Shown piece after piece: positions 1 to 8,217 of a stretch of 64,000 bases of DNA. This DNA is from Comamonas sp. (lineage in GTDB: Bacteria > Pseudomonadota > Gammaproteobacteria > Burkholderiales > Burkholderiaceae_C), in the NCBI GenBank assembly GCA_031277805.1, contig JAITLR010000027.1, positions 226,682 to 290,681 on the forward strand, written 5' to 3'. Below the pieces are notes generated by a model. That model did not search any database and was not told where the DNA came from. It was given only the letters and a program-made list of their open reading frames with translations. The translations under genes and the position numbers were made by a program. The first letter of the stretch is position 1, and the number at the start of each line of letters is the position of its first letter.

Positions 1-485
1 CCGAAACCGCTGCCGGCAAGTTCCCGCTGGAAACCGTGCAGGAAATGGCCGCCATCTGCGCCGCTGCGGAAGCTGCCGAAGACCGTGTCAAGGATGCCGA
101 CTTCAGCAACAGCCCCTTCAAGCGTACCGACCAGGCCATCGCCATTGGCGCGCTGTTCACCGCTCACCACCTGGGTGCCAAGGCCATCGTGGCCATGACG
201 GATTCCGGCTCCACCGCCCTGTGGATGAGCCGCCACCGCATCCACATCCCCATCTACGCTCTGACGCCTCGTCTGGCGACCCAGCGCAAGATGGCCCTGT
301 ACCGCAATGTGCGTCCTCTGCTGATGGACACCAGCGCAGACCGCGATACGGCTCTGGACCAGGCCAAGACCCATCTGCTGATGCGCGGCATCGTGCAGTC
401 CGGCGATGTGTACGCCATCACCTGCGGCGAGCCCATGGGCCAGCCCGGTGGTACGAACATGCTGAAGATTTGCAGGGTTGAGTGA
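1..485 (+). CDS. pyk: Pyruvate kinase, C-terminal part (5' end outside window)
   Basis: This is the C-terminal allosteric domain of pyruvate kinase, the final ATP-forming step of glycolysis. The frame is open from base 3 and reads ETAAGKFPLETVQEM, a hallmark of the A/C domain boundary. It continues through FKRTDQAIAIGAL and VAMTDSGSTALWMSR to a C-terminus ending TNMLKICRVE. The stop is TGA at 483-485. The start and catalytic barrel lie upstream of the window. An R1-type structured repeat begins 3 nt after the stop, followed by a perfect hairpin that may end transcription. In many Burkholderiales pyk lies next to fba; here a group of PAP2 and two-component genes separates them. Confidence 0.95.
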   Translation, partial: ETAAGKFPLETVQEMAAICAAAEAAEDRVKDADFSNSPFKRTDQAIAIGALFTAHHLGAKAIVAMTDSGSTALWMSRHRIHIPIYALTPRLATQRKMALYRNVRPLLMDTSADRDTALDQAKTHLLMRGIVQSGDVYAITCGEPMGQPGGTNMLKICRVE

Positions 486-488
486 TCT

Positions 489-586
489 CCCCCTGAGGCG
501 CTGTGCGCCTTCCCCCTCTCTCTACGCGCTTCGCGCTAAGGGAGGGGGACAACAGCCTCGCTGCGGGGCGGCCCTTGCTCGCTGTT
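489..586 (+). repeat. R1 structured intergenic repeat, copy A
   Basis: The core CCCCCTGAG starts 3 nt after the pyk stop codon, in the same orientation. Stem 1 is AGGCGC (496-501) with GCGCCT (505-510). A CCCCCTC/GAGGGGG stem follows. Stem 3 is AACAGC (551-556) with GCTGTT (581-586), enclosing 24 nt that include GCGGGGCGGCCCTTGCTC. Related copies lie at 27474-27576, 32541-32627, 43759-43845 and 51063-51133. Confidence 0.8.
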
Positions 587-611
587 CCGCGGTTAGGGCG
601 TGCTTCATCAA

Positions 612-652
612 AAAAGCTGCCAGCGCTTATGAATCAAGCGCTGGCAGCTTTT
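612..652. repeat. R2 palindromic repeat, perfect 17-bp inverted repeat; probable bidirectional terminator
   Basis: The perfect arms are at 612-628 and 636-652, separated by a 7-nt loop. The arm sequence is AAAAGCTGCCAGCGCTT. The A-run and T-run at the ends would let it terminate transcription from both sides, between pyk (plus) and the convergent PAP2 gene. Sequence-related R2 copies lie at 6118-6160, 13403-13490, 42572-42606, 51719-51770 and 61391-61435. Confidence 0.75.
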
Positions 653-668
653 GTTTTGATAGCGTTGT

Positions 669-1244
669 TTAACTGATTTGCGGGTGCAGGCCTTGTTTCA
701 GGCGCCTGCGGCGCCGGGCTTGTTGGACCTTGAGGGCACAGCGCCAGACCAGGATGGCGCTGGCTGCGCCGGTCAGCATGCCGGCCAGCACGTCGGACGG
801 GAAATGCACGCCCAGCACCACGCGGCTCAGGGCAACGCTGCAGGCCAGAACCCAGGCGCTGATGATCAGCCAGCGCCGGTGTCGGCCCACGCCGAGGTTG
901 ATGCCCAGGGCCAGGGCAAAGGCCCCGGCGGCATGCATGCTGGGAAAGCTGGCGCTGGCGCCATGCGCTATCCATTGCTGGCCCATGCCCAGCTGTGCAG
1001 GCCTGGGCATGGGAAATCCCCAGCGTATCAAGCGGCAGGCCACCCAGGCCACGGCCATGGACAGCAACGCCAGCTGCATGCTGCGTCGCCAGCCCTTGCC
1101 CAGGGCCAGCATGGCTGCGATTACAGGCAAGGCGCACAGGCCGGGAAGCCAGTTGGACGCAAGGCGCGAGGCCTCTATCCACCACAAAGGACTCTGGGTG
1201 TTGGCATTGAGGAAGTGAAAGACGGGTGGATCAAAAAACAGCAT
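669..1244 (-). CDS. PAP2-family membrane phosphatase (undecaprenyl-diphosphatase-like), paralog 1
   Basis: This 191-aa polytopic membrane protein carries the acid phosphatase signature. Motif C1 is R74-x6-R81-P82, with Arg in place of the usual first Lys. Motif C2 is SFPSMH (99-104), and C3 is S140-R141-x5-H147-x3-D151. Members dephosphorylate lipid-linked (pyro)phosphates such as undecaprenyl diphosphate on the periplasmic side. The motif spacing is identical to that of the protein encoded at 2094-2684, so the two are paralogs. A different PAP2 gene lies between them on the same strand. The physiological substrate cannot be told from sequence. Confidence 0.85.
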   Translation of the reverse strand: MLFFDPPVFHFLNANTQSPLWWIEASRLASNWLPGLCALPVIAAMLALGKGWRRSMQLALLSMAVAWVACRLIRWGFPMPRPAQLGMGQQWIAHGASASFPSMHAAGAFALALGINLGVGRHRRWLIISAWVLACSVALSRVVLGVHFPSDVLAGMLTGAASAILVWRCALKVQQARRRRRLKQGLHPQIS

Positions 1245-1264
1245 GAGAGTCTTTCTGACGACGT

Positions 1265-2023
1265 TCAGTCGTTGGGAATCACGGTATCGGGTAGATGGTT
1301 CGCTGCGCTGGTCAGGCGTCTGACCTGCATCTGCGTGGTCACCAGGTCACAGATCCAGCAGCAGGTCCAGGACAACCAGGCCGTCCAGAACGTGTGACTC
1401 ATGAAGTGGGCGCCGCGCATCTGTTGTGCGAGGCCCAGGGCAAAGCCGGCGAGCAGCGCGGCCGCCAGCCAGATGCGTGCCGCGCGGGGCAGGGTGTGGC
1501 GCAGTGCAAAGTAGCCGCTGATGAAGGCAAAGCCCGCCGAAGCATGGCCTGCCGGGAAACAATGCCCGCCTCCGCCATCCGTCACGCCCCAGGCCCAGTG
1601 AGAGACATAGTGGCCCACGCCGCCAAAATCGCTGATGTCCCAGGGGCAGCTGGTGGCGCTGATGCGTTTCATGATGGCCATGACGATCAGCGAAAGCAGC
1701 GAGCCAAGCACCAGTTGCACGCGTCGTGAATAGGGTACTTGTCGCAGCAGGCCCATGGGCCACCAGATCATCAGGCTCAGGCTCAGCACAATGACCCAGG
1801 CCAGCTTGCGCGCGCCTTCATGGGCGATATTGACCATGAACCAGTCGTTTTGCAGGGGAAACCCCAGGCTGTTGCCGAACCAGTGCGCCATGGGCATGTC
1901 CAGGCCGCTCATGTCCCAGGCCAGGACACCGGCCAGGGCAATGCAGGTCCAGCTCAGCAGCCTGAGTGGCGAGGCTTCTTGGGGGAATGTGAGAGGCGGG
2001 ACGGACGAACGCATGTCCGCCAC
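1265..2023 (-). CDS. PAP2-family phosphatase, larger lipid-phosphatase-like type
   Basis: This 252-aa protein has about six hydrophobic segments and the PAP2 motifs KRISATSCPWD, CFPAGHASAGFAF and RGAHFMSHTFW. The longer spacing and the CPWD element resemble the lipid A phosphatase-like branch rather than the short BcrC-like proteins encoded on either side. It probably removes phosphate from a membrane lipid at the periplasmic face. It lies 20 nt downstream of its neighbour's stop in the same direction. A role in lipid A modification under the neighbouring QseBC/PmrAB-like two-component system is possible but is an inference. Confidence 0.8.
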   Translation of the reverse strand: MADMRSSVPPLTFPQEASPLRLLSWTCIALAGVLAWDMSGLDMPMAHWFGNSLGFPLQNDWFMVNIAHEGARKLAWVIVLSLSLMIWWPMGLLRQVPYSRRVQLVLGSLLSLIVMAIMKRISATSCPWDISDFGGVGHYVSHWAWGVTDGGGGHCFPAGHASAGFAFISGYFALRHTLPRAARIWLAAALLAGFALGLAQQMRGAHFMSHTFWTAWLSWTCCWICDLVTTQMQVRRLTSAANHLPDTVIPND

Positions 2024-2093
2024 GATAGAAAGCCCTGCTTAATAGGGGCTTAAGAACATCGGCGTTTTGGCGGGGCGGTCTTCCCTGAGGCTC

Positions 2094-2684
2094 TTATGCC
2101 TGCCTGGCCCAGCGCAGGCGCAGCTGTTTGATATGTGGCATCAAACGCAGGTAACCACGTCGGCGTAGCTGAAAAGCGAGGTGCCAGACCAGCCAGGCAC
2201 TGCCGATGCCGACCAGGGCTCCGGCCAGCACATCGGAGGGAAAGTGCACGCCCAGGTGCACACGGCTCCAGCAAACGCCGATGGCTGCCGCCCAGGCCAG
2301 AGCCACCAGCCATTTGCGGTGGCGTGTCACTCCAAGACGAATGGCCATGGCCAGGGCAAAGGCGCCGCTGGCATGCTGGCTGGGAAAGCTGGAGCGCCCT
2401 CCGTGTTGGACCCACAGCGTGCCCATGTCGAGCTGGAAAGGGCGCTGGGTGGGAAAGCCCCAGCGGATGAGCCTGACCGCGACCCAGGCCGTCGCCATGG
2501 ACAGCAGCAGCATCAGCATGGTGCGGCGCGCGGCGGGGGAGCCGAAGACCAGTGTGCCCAGAACCAGGACGGCGCTGATATTGGGGATCCAGCTGGAGAG
2601 CACGCGCGCCAGCTGGATGCTGAGCCAGGGAGTGTTCTCGTCGGCGTTGAATAGCGCAAACAAAAAAGGATCGAAGAAGAACAT
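2094..2684 (-). CDS. PAP2-family membrane phosphatase (undecaprenyl-diphosphatase-like), paralog 2
   Basis: This is a 196-aa PAP2 protein. The frame is open further upstream, but the start was placed at MFFFDPFLFALF because it aligns with MLFFDPPVFHFL of the paralog at 669-1244. C1 is RLIRWGFPTQRP (71-82), C2 is SFPSQH (99-104) and C3 is S140-R141-x5-H147-x3-D151. All three occupy the same residue positions as in paralog 1. The gene is divergent from the response regulator gene across about 174 bp, so the two could share control. Local duplication followed by insertion, or an ABA' array, explains the order. Confidence 0.83.
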   Translation of the reverse strand: MFFFDPFLFALFNADENTPWLSIQLARVLSSWIPNISAVLVLGTLVFGSPAARRTMLMLLLSMATAWVAVRLIRWGFPTQRPFQLDMGTLWVQHGGRSSFPSQHASGAFALAMAIRLGVTRHRKWLVALAWAAAIGVCWSRVHLGVHFPSDVLAGALVGIGSAWLVWHLAFQLRRRGYLRLMPHIKQLRLRWARQA

Positions 2685-2858
2685 GAATGCGCTGCGAGGG
2701 TGGGAGTGGGCAGATGCTAAGGGGAAAAGGTGCTGACTGGATGTCAATTTCTGATTCAAACGTTCGCAAAAAGCAGACTTTCCTGTCGGTGCGGTGGCAC
2801 TGTTTGTCAGCTGCGGAGGTGAATGGGCAAAGACCGGATTGCCCCGCACAATGCAGGC

Positions 2859-3554
2859 ATGCGAATTCTGGTGGTTGAAGACAATGAAGGTATTGCGGCG
2901 GGCCTGCGTACCAATCTCATGCAGCGAGGCTATGCGGTGGATGTCTGTGCGTCCGTGGCCCAGGCCTGGAACGCTTTGTGCGTCGAGCGCTTTGATGCCG
3001 TGCTGCTGGATCTGGGCCTGCCTGATGGCGATGGCAGCGAGGTGGTGCGGCGCTTGCGCGGCCAATTGCCCCGGCCAGGTTTGCCACAGCTGCCCGAGGC
3101 CGCCACGCCCGTGCTGATCCTGACGGCTCGTGATCAGGTGCAAGACCGGGTGGCCGGGCTAAATCTGGGAGCTGACGACTATCTGGTCAAACCGTTTGAC
3201 ATGGATGAACTCGAAGCCCGGCTGCGAGCCATGATGCGTCGCGCTGCCGGTCAGGCCTCGCCCGTGATTCGCCATGGCGATCTGGAGGTCGATCCGGCTT
3301 CCCGAACTCTCAAGCAGGCAGGGCGCAAGGTAGAGGTTTCGCCGCGTGAGTTCGCCGTGCTCTGGGCCTTGCTGCAGGTACGGGGCAGAGTGCTGTCACG
3401 GCCACAGATCGAAGAGCATCTGTACAGCTGGGGCGACACGGTGGAGAGCAATGCGGTGGAGGTCTATGTGCACCATCTGCGCAAAAAACTGGGTCAGAAA
3501 ATCATCGTCACCATGCGGGGCGTGGGTTACTTCATGCCGCAGGAACAGGAATGA
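2859..3554 (+). CDS. OmpR-family response regulator (QseB/PmrA-like)
   Basis: This 231-aa response regulator has a receiver domain beginning MRILVVEDNE, a phospho-acceptor D51 in VLLDLGLPDG, the conserved LTAR Thr and the VKPF Lys. A winged-helix DNA-binding domain ends in VEVYVHHLRKKLG and TMRGVGYFM. An in-frame ATG 12 codons upstream exists, but the receiver fold starts at 2859. The linker between RRLRG and the beta-4 strand carries about ten extra residues rich in Pro and Leu. The gene overlaps the histidine kinase gene by ATGA, so the two are translationally coupled. The PAP2 genes opposite are candidate targets. Confidence 0.9.
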   Translation: MRILVVEDNEGIAAGLRTNLMQRGYAVDVCASVAQAWNALCVERFDAVLLDLGLPDGDGSEVVRRLRGQLPRPGLPQLPEAATPVLILTARDQVQDRVAGLNLGADDYLVKPFDMDELEARLRAMMRRAAGQASPVIRHGDLEVDPASRTLKQAGRKVEVSPREFAVLWALLQVRGRVLSRPQIEEHLYSWGDTVESNAVEVYVHHLRKKLGQKIIVTMRGVGYFMPQEQE

Positions 3555-4915
3555 AAGATCAAAGGTCCAGGGCCGGGCGGCGTAGCTCGCTGCAATTGAC
3601 GCTGCTGGCCTGGATGCTGGCCGCATTGGCGGCGGTCTGGGCCAGTTTTGTCATCTGGGGCTACCAGACGGGTGTGAACGAGGCCGATGAGCTGACGGAC
3701 GGGCATCTGGCCGGCGTTGCCACGCTGGCCCTGAACTGGCATGTGCAGGACGATGTGCCGCTCAGGGAGAGCACTCCTGTGCAGCCGCCGCCGGGGTTGC
3801 ATGCGCATGACTATCAGGAGTCGCTCAGCGTGGTGCTATGGAATGCCAGCGGAGCCGTGATCTCCCGCACCGGCCAGGCGCCGCTGCCGGATTTCGATAT
3901 CGAGCAGGGCTTCGCCACGATTGGTGCCGATCCGCGCAAGGCCTGGCGCAGCTACACGCAGTGGAGCGTGGATCGCAAGGCCAAGGTCACGGTGATGGTG
4001 TCGCTGGCCGAGCGTGACAGCCTGGCCGACGATATTGCCATGCAGATGGTCGAGCCCGGTTTCTGGCTGCTGCCCATGATCGTGGTGGCACTGGGCATGG
4101 CCATGCGCCGTGGCTTGCGTCCTCTGAACCAGATCACCCAACGGGTACAGGCCCTGGATCTGAGCCAGGACCAGCGTGTTTCCGATGCGCATGTGCCGCG
4201 TGAGCTGTCGCCCATGGTGGGTGCCATCAACACCTTGCTGGACAGGCAGCAGGCGGCTCTGAAGCGGGAGCGCAATCTCGCCAATGAAGTCGCTCATGAG
4301 CTGCGCACGCCACTGGCCTCCATCGTGCTGCAGGCCCAGGCGCTGGAATCTGCACAGGGCGGGCTGGGTGAAGATGCTGTCATGCGTGCCGCTCTGCAGC
4401 GCATTGGGCAGGACGCCTTGCATGCAGGTCATGTGCTGGATCAGTTGCTGACGCTGGCCAGAGCCGGGCGTGGCATGCAGGATGCGCCGCTGCAACGAGT
4501 CAACTGGGCTGCATTGGCGCGCAATGTGGCAGCAGCCCAGGCGCAAAGCGCGTGGCAGCGCCAGGATGTGCTGGCGGTGGATGCGCCTGAATCCCTGCCC
4601 GTACGCGGCAATGCACTGCTGCTGGAATCGGCGCTGCGCAACCTGATTGAAAACGCGGTACGCCATACACCCATGGGCACGCAGATCGAGGTACAAGCCG
4701 GTCTGGATGCCGATCGTGGCCTGGCCTGGATTCAGATCTGTGACGATGGGCGGCGCGATGCGGCCCCCGAGCATGCGCCCCCTGTGGATAGTCTGCATCT
4801 GGGTCATGAAATCGTCGGACGCGTCATGCAGGCCCACGGCGGACGCTTTGAACAGGCTGATGCCCCACCGGGCTTCACCACCTGCTATCGCATGGAAATG
4901 CCGACTGCCGGTTAA
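3551..4915 (+). CDS. Sensor histidine kinase (QseC-like) with degenerate ATP-lid motifs
   Basis: This is a 454-aa inner-membrane kinase. It has TM1 at about 16-38, a periplasmic sensor at about 40-168, TM2 at about 170-186, a HAMP-like segment, and an H box NEVAHELRTPLAS with the phospho-acceptor H249. The N box NLIENAVRHTP is intact. The G1 box, normally DxGxG, reads D398-D-G-R-R402. The segment from there to the G2 position (HLGHEIV) is only about 15 residues, so the F box and most of the ATP lid are missing. The product may bind ATP poorly, act mainly as a phosphatase, or use a reduced lid. The start overlaps the regulator stop. Confidence 0.85.
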   Translation: MKDQRSRAGRRSSLQLTLLAWMLAALAAVWASFVIWGYQTGVNEADELTDGHLAGVATLALNWHVQDDVPLRESTPVQPPPGLHAHDYQESLSVVLWNASGAVISRTGQAPLPDFDIEQGFATIGADPRKAWRSYTQWSVDRKAKVTVMVSLAERDSLADDIAMQMVEPGFWLLPMIVVALGMAMRRGLRPLNQITQRVQALDLSQDQRVSDAHVPRELSPMVGAINTLLDRQQAALKRERNLANEVAHELRTPLASIVLQAQALESAQGGLGEDAVMRAALQRIGQDALHAGHVLDQLLTLARAGRGMQDAPLQRVNWAALARNVAAAQAQSAWQRQDVLAVDAPESLPVRGNALLLESALRNLIENAVRHTPMGTQIEVQAGLDADRGLAWIQICDDGRRDAAPEHAPPVDSLHLGHEIVGRVMQAHGGRFEQADAPPGFTTCYRMEMPTAG

Positions 4916-5045
4916 AATAGGCGGTTACTAAGCGGTTACCGGAAGGTGTCGCTGGTCTATCCCCAGGCCACAGCTGTCGTGCGGCGCACTGCAGTCATTC
5001 ATTGCCGGGGGGCGTTACCTCTCAAAACTTTGAACGGAACCCACC
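4916..5045. other. Intergenic region upstream of fba
   Basis: This 130-bp gap holds a direct repeat of GCGGTTAC (4921-4928 and 4932-4939, 11-bp period) and a purine-rich GAACGGA just before the fba ATG. No convincing -35/-10 pair was identified. The fba promoter probably lies here, but that is inferred from position only. Confidence 0.35.
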
Positions 5046-6110
5046 ATGCCTTTGATTTCGATGCGCGAAATGCTGGACCATGCCGCTGAAAACGGCTATG
5101 GCATCCCCGCCTTCAACGTGAACAACCTGGAACAGGTCCAGGCCGTGATGTCGGCGGCTGACGAAGTCGGCGCGCCCGTCATCCTGCAGGCCAGCGCCGG
5201 TGCCCGCAAGTACGCAGGTGAGCCTTTCATCAAGCACCTGATCCAGGCCGCTGCCGAAATGTATCCCCACATTCCCCTGGTCATGCACCAGGACCACGGC
5301 ACCACGCCCGAAGTCTGCCAGGGCGCGCTGAACCTGGGCTTTGGCTCGGTGATGATGGACGGCTCGCTGATGAGCGACGGCAAGACGCCTTCGTCCTTCG
5401 AATACAACGTGGATGTGACCAAGCAGGTCGTGGCCATGGCCCACAAGATTGGTGCCACCGTGGAAGGCGAGCTGGGCTGCCTGGGCAACCTGGAAACCGG
5501 TGAAGCCGGCGAGGAAGACGGCATTGGCGCCGAAGGCAAGCTGGACCACAGCCAGATGCTGACCGACCCTGAAGAAGCGGCACAGTTCGTGCAGGCCACG
5601 CAGCTGGACGCTCTGGCCATCGCCATCGGCACCAGCCATGGCGCCTACAAGTTCAGCCGTCCCCCTACAGGCGACATCCTGGCGATTTCCCGCGTCAAGG
5701 AAATCCACGCCCGCATCCCCAACACCCATCTGGTGATGCACGGCTCCTCCTCCGTGCCCCAGGAACTGCTGGCCATCATCAACCAGTACGGCGGCAAGAT
5801 GAAGGAAACCTACGGCGTGCCCGTCAAGGAAATCCAGGAAGCCATCAAGTACGGCGTGCGCAAGATCAATATCGACACCGATATCCGCCTGGCCATGACC
5901 GGCGCGGTGCGCAAGTTCCTGGCCGAGAACCCCGACAAGTTCGACGCGCGCGAGTGGCTCAAGCCTGCCCGCGAAGCCGCCAAGCTGGTCTGCAAGGCCC
6001 GCTACATGGAGTTCGGCTGCGAAGGCCAGGGCGCCAAGATCAAGGGCTACAGCCTGGATCAGATGGCCAAGAAGTACGCCGCCGGCGATCTGGCTCAGCT
6101 GGTCAAGTAA
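5046..6110 (+). CDS. fba: Class II fructose-bisphosphate aldolase
   Basis: This 354-aa metal-dependent aldolase interconverts fructose 1,6-bisphosphate with dihydroxyacetone phosphate and glyceraldehyde 3-phosphate. Diagnostic segments are [13 protein letters not shown] near the N-terminus, the zinc-binding region [50 protein letters not shown] and [14 protein letters not shown]. The length and the Calvin-type (CbbA-like) features fit the form used by betaproteobacteria for glycolysis and gluconeogenesis. A strong intrinsic terminator follows. In related genomes purC-purE-purK usually follow; here an acyl-CoA ligase does, and purE-purK lie about 33 kb away on the other strand. Confidence 0.96.
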   Translation: MPLISMREMLDHAAENGYGIPAFNVNNLEQVQAVMSAADEVGAPVILQASAGARKYAGEPFIKHLIQAAAEMYPHIPLVMHQDHGTTPEVCQGALNLGFGSVMMDGSLMSDGKTPSSFEYNVDVTKQVVAMAHKIGATVEGELGCLGNLETGEAGEEDGIGAEGKLDHSQMLTDPEEAAQFVQATQLDALAIAIGTSHGAYKFSRPPTGDILAISRVKEIHARIPNTHLVMHGSSSVPQELLAIINQYGGKMKETYGVPVKEIQEAIKYGVRKINIDTDIRLAMTGAVRKFLAENPDKFDAREWLKPAREAAKLVCKARYMEFGCEGQGAKIKGYSLDQMAKKYAAGDLAQLVK

Positions 6111-6117
6111 GTCCCAG

Positions 6118-6160
6118 TTTTGATAGCTGCAGGCGCTTGCGTGACAAGCGTTTGAGGCTT
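6118..6160 (+). repeat. R2 repeat, partial copy after fba
   Basis: The sequence contains TTTGATAGCTGC, then GCGCTT, a short loop and AAGCGT, followed by GAGGCTTGAA. It shares the layout of the R2 family (GATAGCTGC, GCGCTT, spacer, AAGCG, GGCT) but with imperfect outer arms. Confidence 0.6.
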
Positions 6161-6170
6161 GAAAGACTTA

Positions 6171-6202
6171 AAACCCGCATGGTGCGCCCTGCGGGTTTTT
6201 TT
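6171..6202 (+). terminator. Intrinsic terminator of fba
   Basis: The stem AAACCCGCA (6171-6179) pairs with TGCGGGTTT (6190-6198) and is followed by a run of seven T. Confidence 0.9.
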
Positions 6203-6325
6203 GTGACTGTGATCTGGCAGGGGCCTGGAGACTAGAGATTTGCCCTAGGGTTACTACAGTATCGAACGATCGTGCTTTTTATGAGAATGGTCGGATCAGT
6301 CAATAAGACCGCGGAGACGAAAAGA

Positions 6326-8002
6326 ATGAGTGACCGTCCTTGGCTCAGCGCCTATCCAGAGGGAGTTCCGACCGATATCGACCCATCGCAGTACCCATCG
6401 CTGGTAGCGCTGATGGAAGAGGCATTCACCAAGCATGCGAACAAGGTTGCCTATTCCTTCATGGGCAAGGAGCTGACCTTTGCCCAGGTCGATGCCCAGA
6501 GCAGGGTCTTTGCCGCCTATCTGCAGAGCCTGGGCCTGCAGCGCGGCGACCGTGTGGCGCTGATGATGCCCAATGTGCCCCAGTACCCGGTGGCCGTGGC
6601 CGCCGTGTTGCGCGCGGGCTATGTGGTGGTCAACGTCAACCCGCTCTACACTGCGCGCGAGCTCGAACATCAGCTCAAGGATTCGGGTGCCAAGGCCATT
6701 GTCATCATCGAGAATTTTGCCAAGACGCTGCAGGACGGCATGCAGGGCAGTGCGATCCAGCACATCGTGCTGTGTGCCATGGGCGACGAGCTGGGCCTGA
6801 TCAAAGGCGCTATCGTCAATTTCGTGGTGCGCTCCGTCAAGAAGATGGTGCCGGCCTTCAACCTGCCGGGCGCCGTACGCTTCAACGAGGCTCTTGCCAA
6901 GGGGCGCGGCGCCCCGTTCGCGGCGCCTGCCATCAAGCCCGACGACATGGCACTGCTGCAATACACAGGCGGCACCACGGGCGTGAGCAAGGGCGCGGTG
7001 CTGCTGCACAAAAACATCATTGCCAATGTTCTGCAGTCCGAGGCATGGAACCAGCCCGCCATGGGCAAGGTGCCCGCTGGAGAGCAGCCCACCAGCATCT
7101 GCGCGCTGCCGCTCTATCACATCTTCGCCTTCACGGTGAACATGATGCTGTCCATGCGCACGGGCGGTAAAACCGTACTCATCCCCAATCCGCGCGATCT
7201 GCCGGCCACGCTCAAGGAGCTGTCCAAACACCGCTTCCACAGCTTCCCGGCGGTGAATACGCTGTTCAACGGCCTGGCCAACCACCCGGACTTCAATACC
7301 GTGGACTGGAGTCACCTCAAGGTCTCGGTAGGCGGCGGCATGGCCGTGCAAAGTGCCGTGGCCGAGCTGTGGCTCAAGAAGACCGGCTGCCCCATCTGCG
7401 AAGGCTATGGCCTCTCGGAAACCAGCCCTTCGGTGACCTGCAACCCCGTCACCACCACGACGTACTCGGGCACCATAGGCGTGCCCTTGCCCAGCACCCG
7501 TATCAAGCTGGTGGCCGATGGCGGAAGCACTGTCACCGAGCTCGGCCAGCCAGGTGAAATTGCCGTGCTGGGCCCTCAGGTCATGGCCGGCTACTGGCAG
7601 CGGCCCGATGAGACGGCCAAGGTCATGACGGACGATGGTTATTTCCTGACCGGCGACATCGGCACCATGGATGAACGTGGCTTCGTCAAGATCGTGGACC
7701 GCAAGAAGGACATGGTCATAGTCAGCGGCTTCAACGTCTATCCGAACGAGGTGGAAGACGTGGTCTCCAACTGCCCTGGCGTGCTGGAATGCGCAGTGGT
7801 CGGTGTGCCCGACGACAAGACGGGCGAGGCCGTCAAGCTCATTGTCGTGAAAAAGGATCCAGCGCTGACCGAGCAGGCCCTGCGCGACTATTGCCACGCC
7901 AATCTGACGGGCTACAAGCGTCCACGTCATATTGTTTTCCGTACCGAGCTGCCCAAGACCCCCGTGGGCAAGATCCTGCGCAGGGAATTGCGCGACGCCT
8001 GA
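6326..8002 (+). CDS. fadD: Long-chain fatty acid (acyl)-CoA ligase, FadD-like
   Basis: This 558-aa AMP-forming ligase activates fatty or related acids to acyl-CoA. Motifs seen are YTGGTTGVSKGAVL (P-loop/AMP signature), GYGLSETSP, TGDIGTMDERGF, DRKKDMVIVSGFNVYP and the C-terminal catalytic Lys context TPVGKILRREL. The start at 6326 is preferred over an open frame from 6272 because GGAGA (6313-6317) precedes it and MSDRPWLSAYP matches the family N-terminus. It is transcribed alone and followed by a UUCG-loop terminator. Its position before an aromatic-type catabolic island may be coincidental. An aryl-acid substrate is possible, but the motifs look like the medium/long-chain type. Confidence 0.88.
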   Translation: MSDRPWLSAYPEGVPTDIDPSQYPSLVALMEEAFTKHANKVAYSFMGKELTFAQVDAQSRVFAAYLQSLGLQRGDRVALMMPNVPQYPVAVAAVLRAGYVVVNVNPLYTARELEHQLKDSGAKAIVIIENFAKTLQDGMQGSAIQHIVLCAMGDELGLIKGAIVNFVVRSVKKMVPAFNLPGAVRFNEALAKGRGAPFAAPAIKPDDMALLQYTGGTTGVSKGAVLLHKNIIANVLQSEAWNQPAMGKVPAGEQPTSICALPLYHIFAFTVNMMLSMRTGGKTVLIPNPRDLPATLKELSKHRFHSFPAVNTLFNGLANHPDFNTVDWSHLKVSVGGGMAVQSAVAELWLKKTGCPICEGYGLSETSPSVTCNPVTTTTYSGTIGVPLPSTRIKLVADGGSTVTELGQPGEIAVLGPQVMAGYWQRPDETAKVMTDDGYFLTGDIGTMDERGFVKIVDRKKDMVIVSGFNVYPNEVEDVVSNCPGVLECAVVGVPDDKTGEAVKLIVVKKDPALTEQALRDYCHANLTGYKRPRHIVFRTELPKTPVGKILRRELRDA

Positions 8003-8033
8003 TTTTCATCTTGTCTTCCAAGGCAATTTCACT

Positions 8034-8057
8034 GGGTGCTTCGGCACCCTTTTTTTG
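8034..8057 (+). terminator. Intrinsic terminator of fadD
   Basis: The stem GGGTGC (8034-8039), loop TTCG, GCACCC (8044-8049) is followed by eight T. The stable UUCG tetraloop makes this a textbook terminator. Confidence 0.92.
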
Positions 8058-8104
8058 TTGCCGGGCCGGGCAAAGGGATTCTCGTCATAGGTGACTTCCC
8101 GTAC

Positions 8105-8134
8105 TTGTGGAGTGCCTCGCTGTTTTCCTATAAT
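8105..8134 (+). promoter_or_regulatory. Probable sigma-70 promoter of the lobe 1 catabolic operon
   Basis: A TTGTGG -35 (8105-8110) is separated by 18 bp from a perfect TATAAT -10 (8129-8134), about 85 bp upstream of the cupin gene. The operator-like repeats directly downstream suggest it is regulated. Confidence 0.6.
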
Positions 8135-8136
8135 CG

Positions 8137-8167
8137 TTTCACTAAATGAACTGTGTTTCATTAGAAA
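8137..8167. promoter_or_regulatory. Candidate IclR-type operator cluster upstream of the cupin gene
   Basis: Alternating half-sites TTCA (8138-8141), TGAA (8147-8150) and TTCA (8157-8160), plus TTTCATTAGAAA (8156-8167), lie at about 10-bp intervals just after the -10 box. A similar TTTCATATTTGAAA palindrome precedes the lobe 2 operon at 13693. IclR proteins bind short palindromes of this kind; the link to either IclR protein here is an inference. Confidence 0.4.
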
Positions 8168-8217
8168 AACAAAAGCCTTGGGCTTTTGCCATGTGTCAGC
8201 GGTTACAGGAGAGATAA

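Noticed and set aside
2685..3143. N-terminal extension of PAP2 paralog 2
   Set aside because: It would overlap the response regulator gene. The true start aligns exactly with paralog 1.
6296..7930. 544-codon antisense frame over fadD
   Set aside because: Same shadow effect. The sense strand shows all acyl-CoA ligase motifs.
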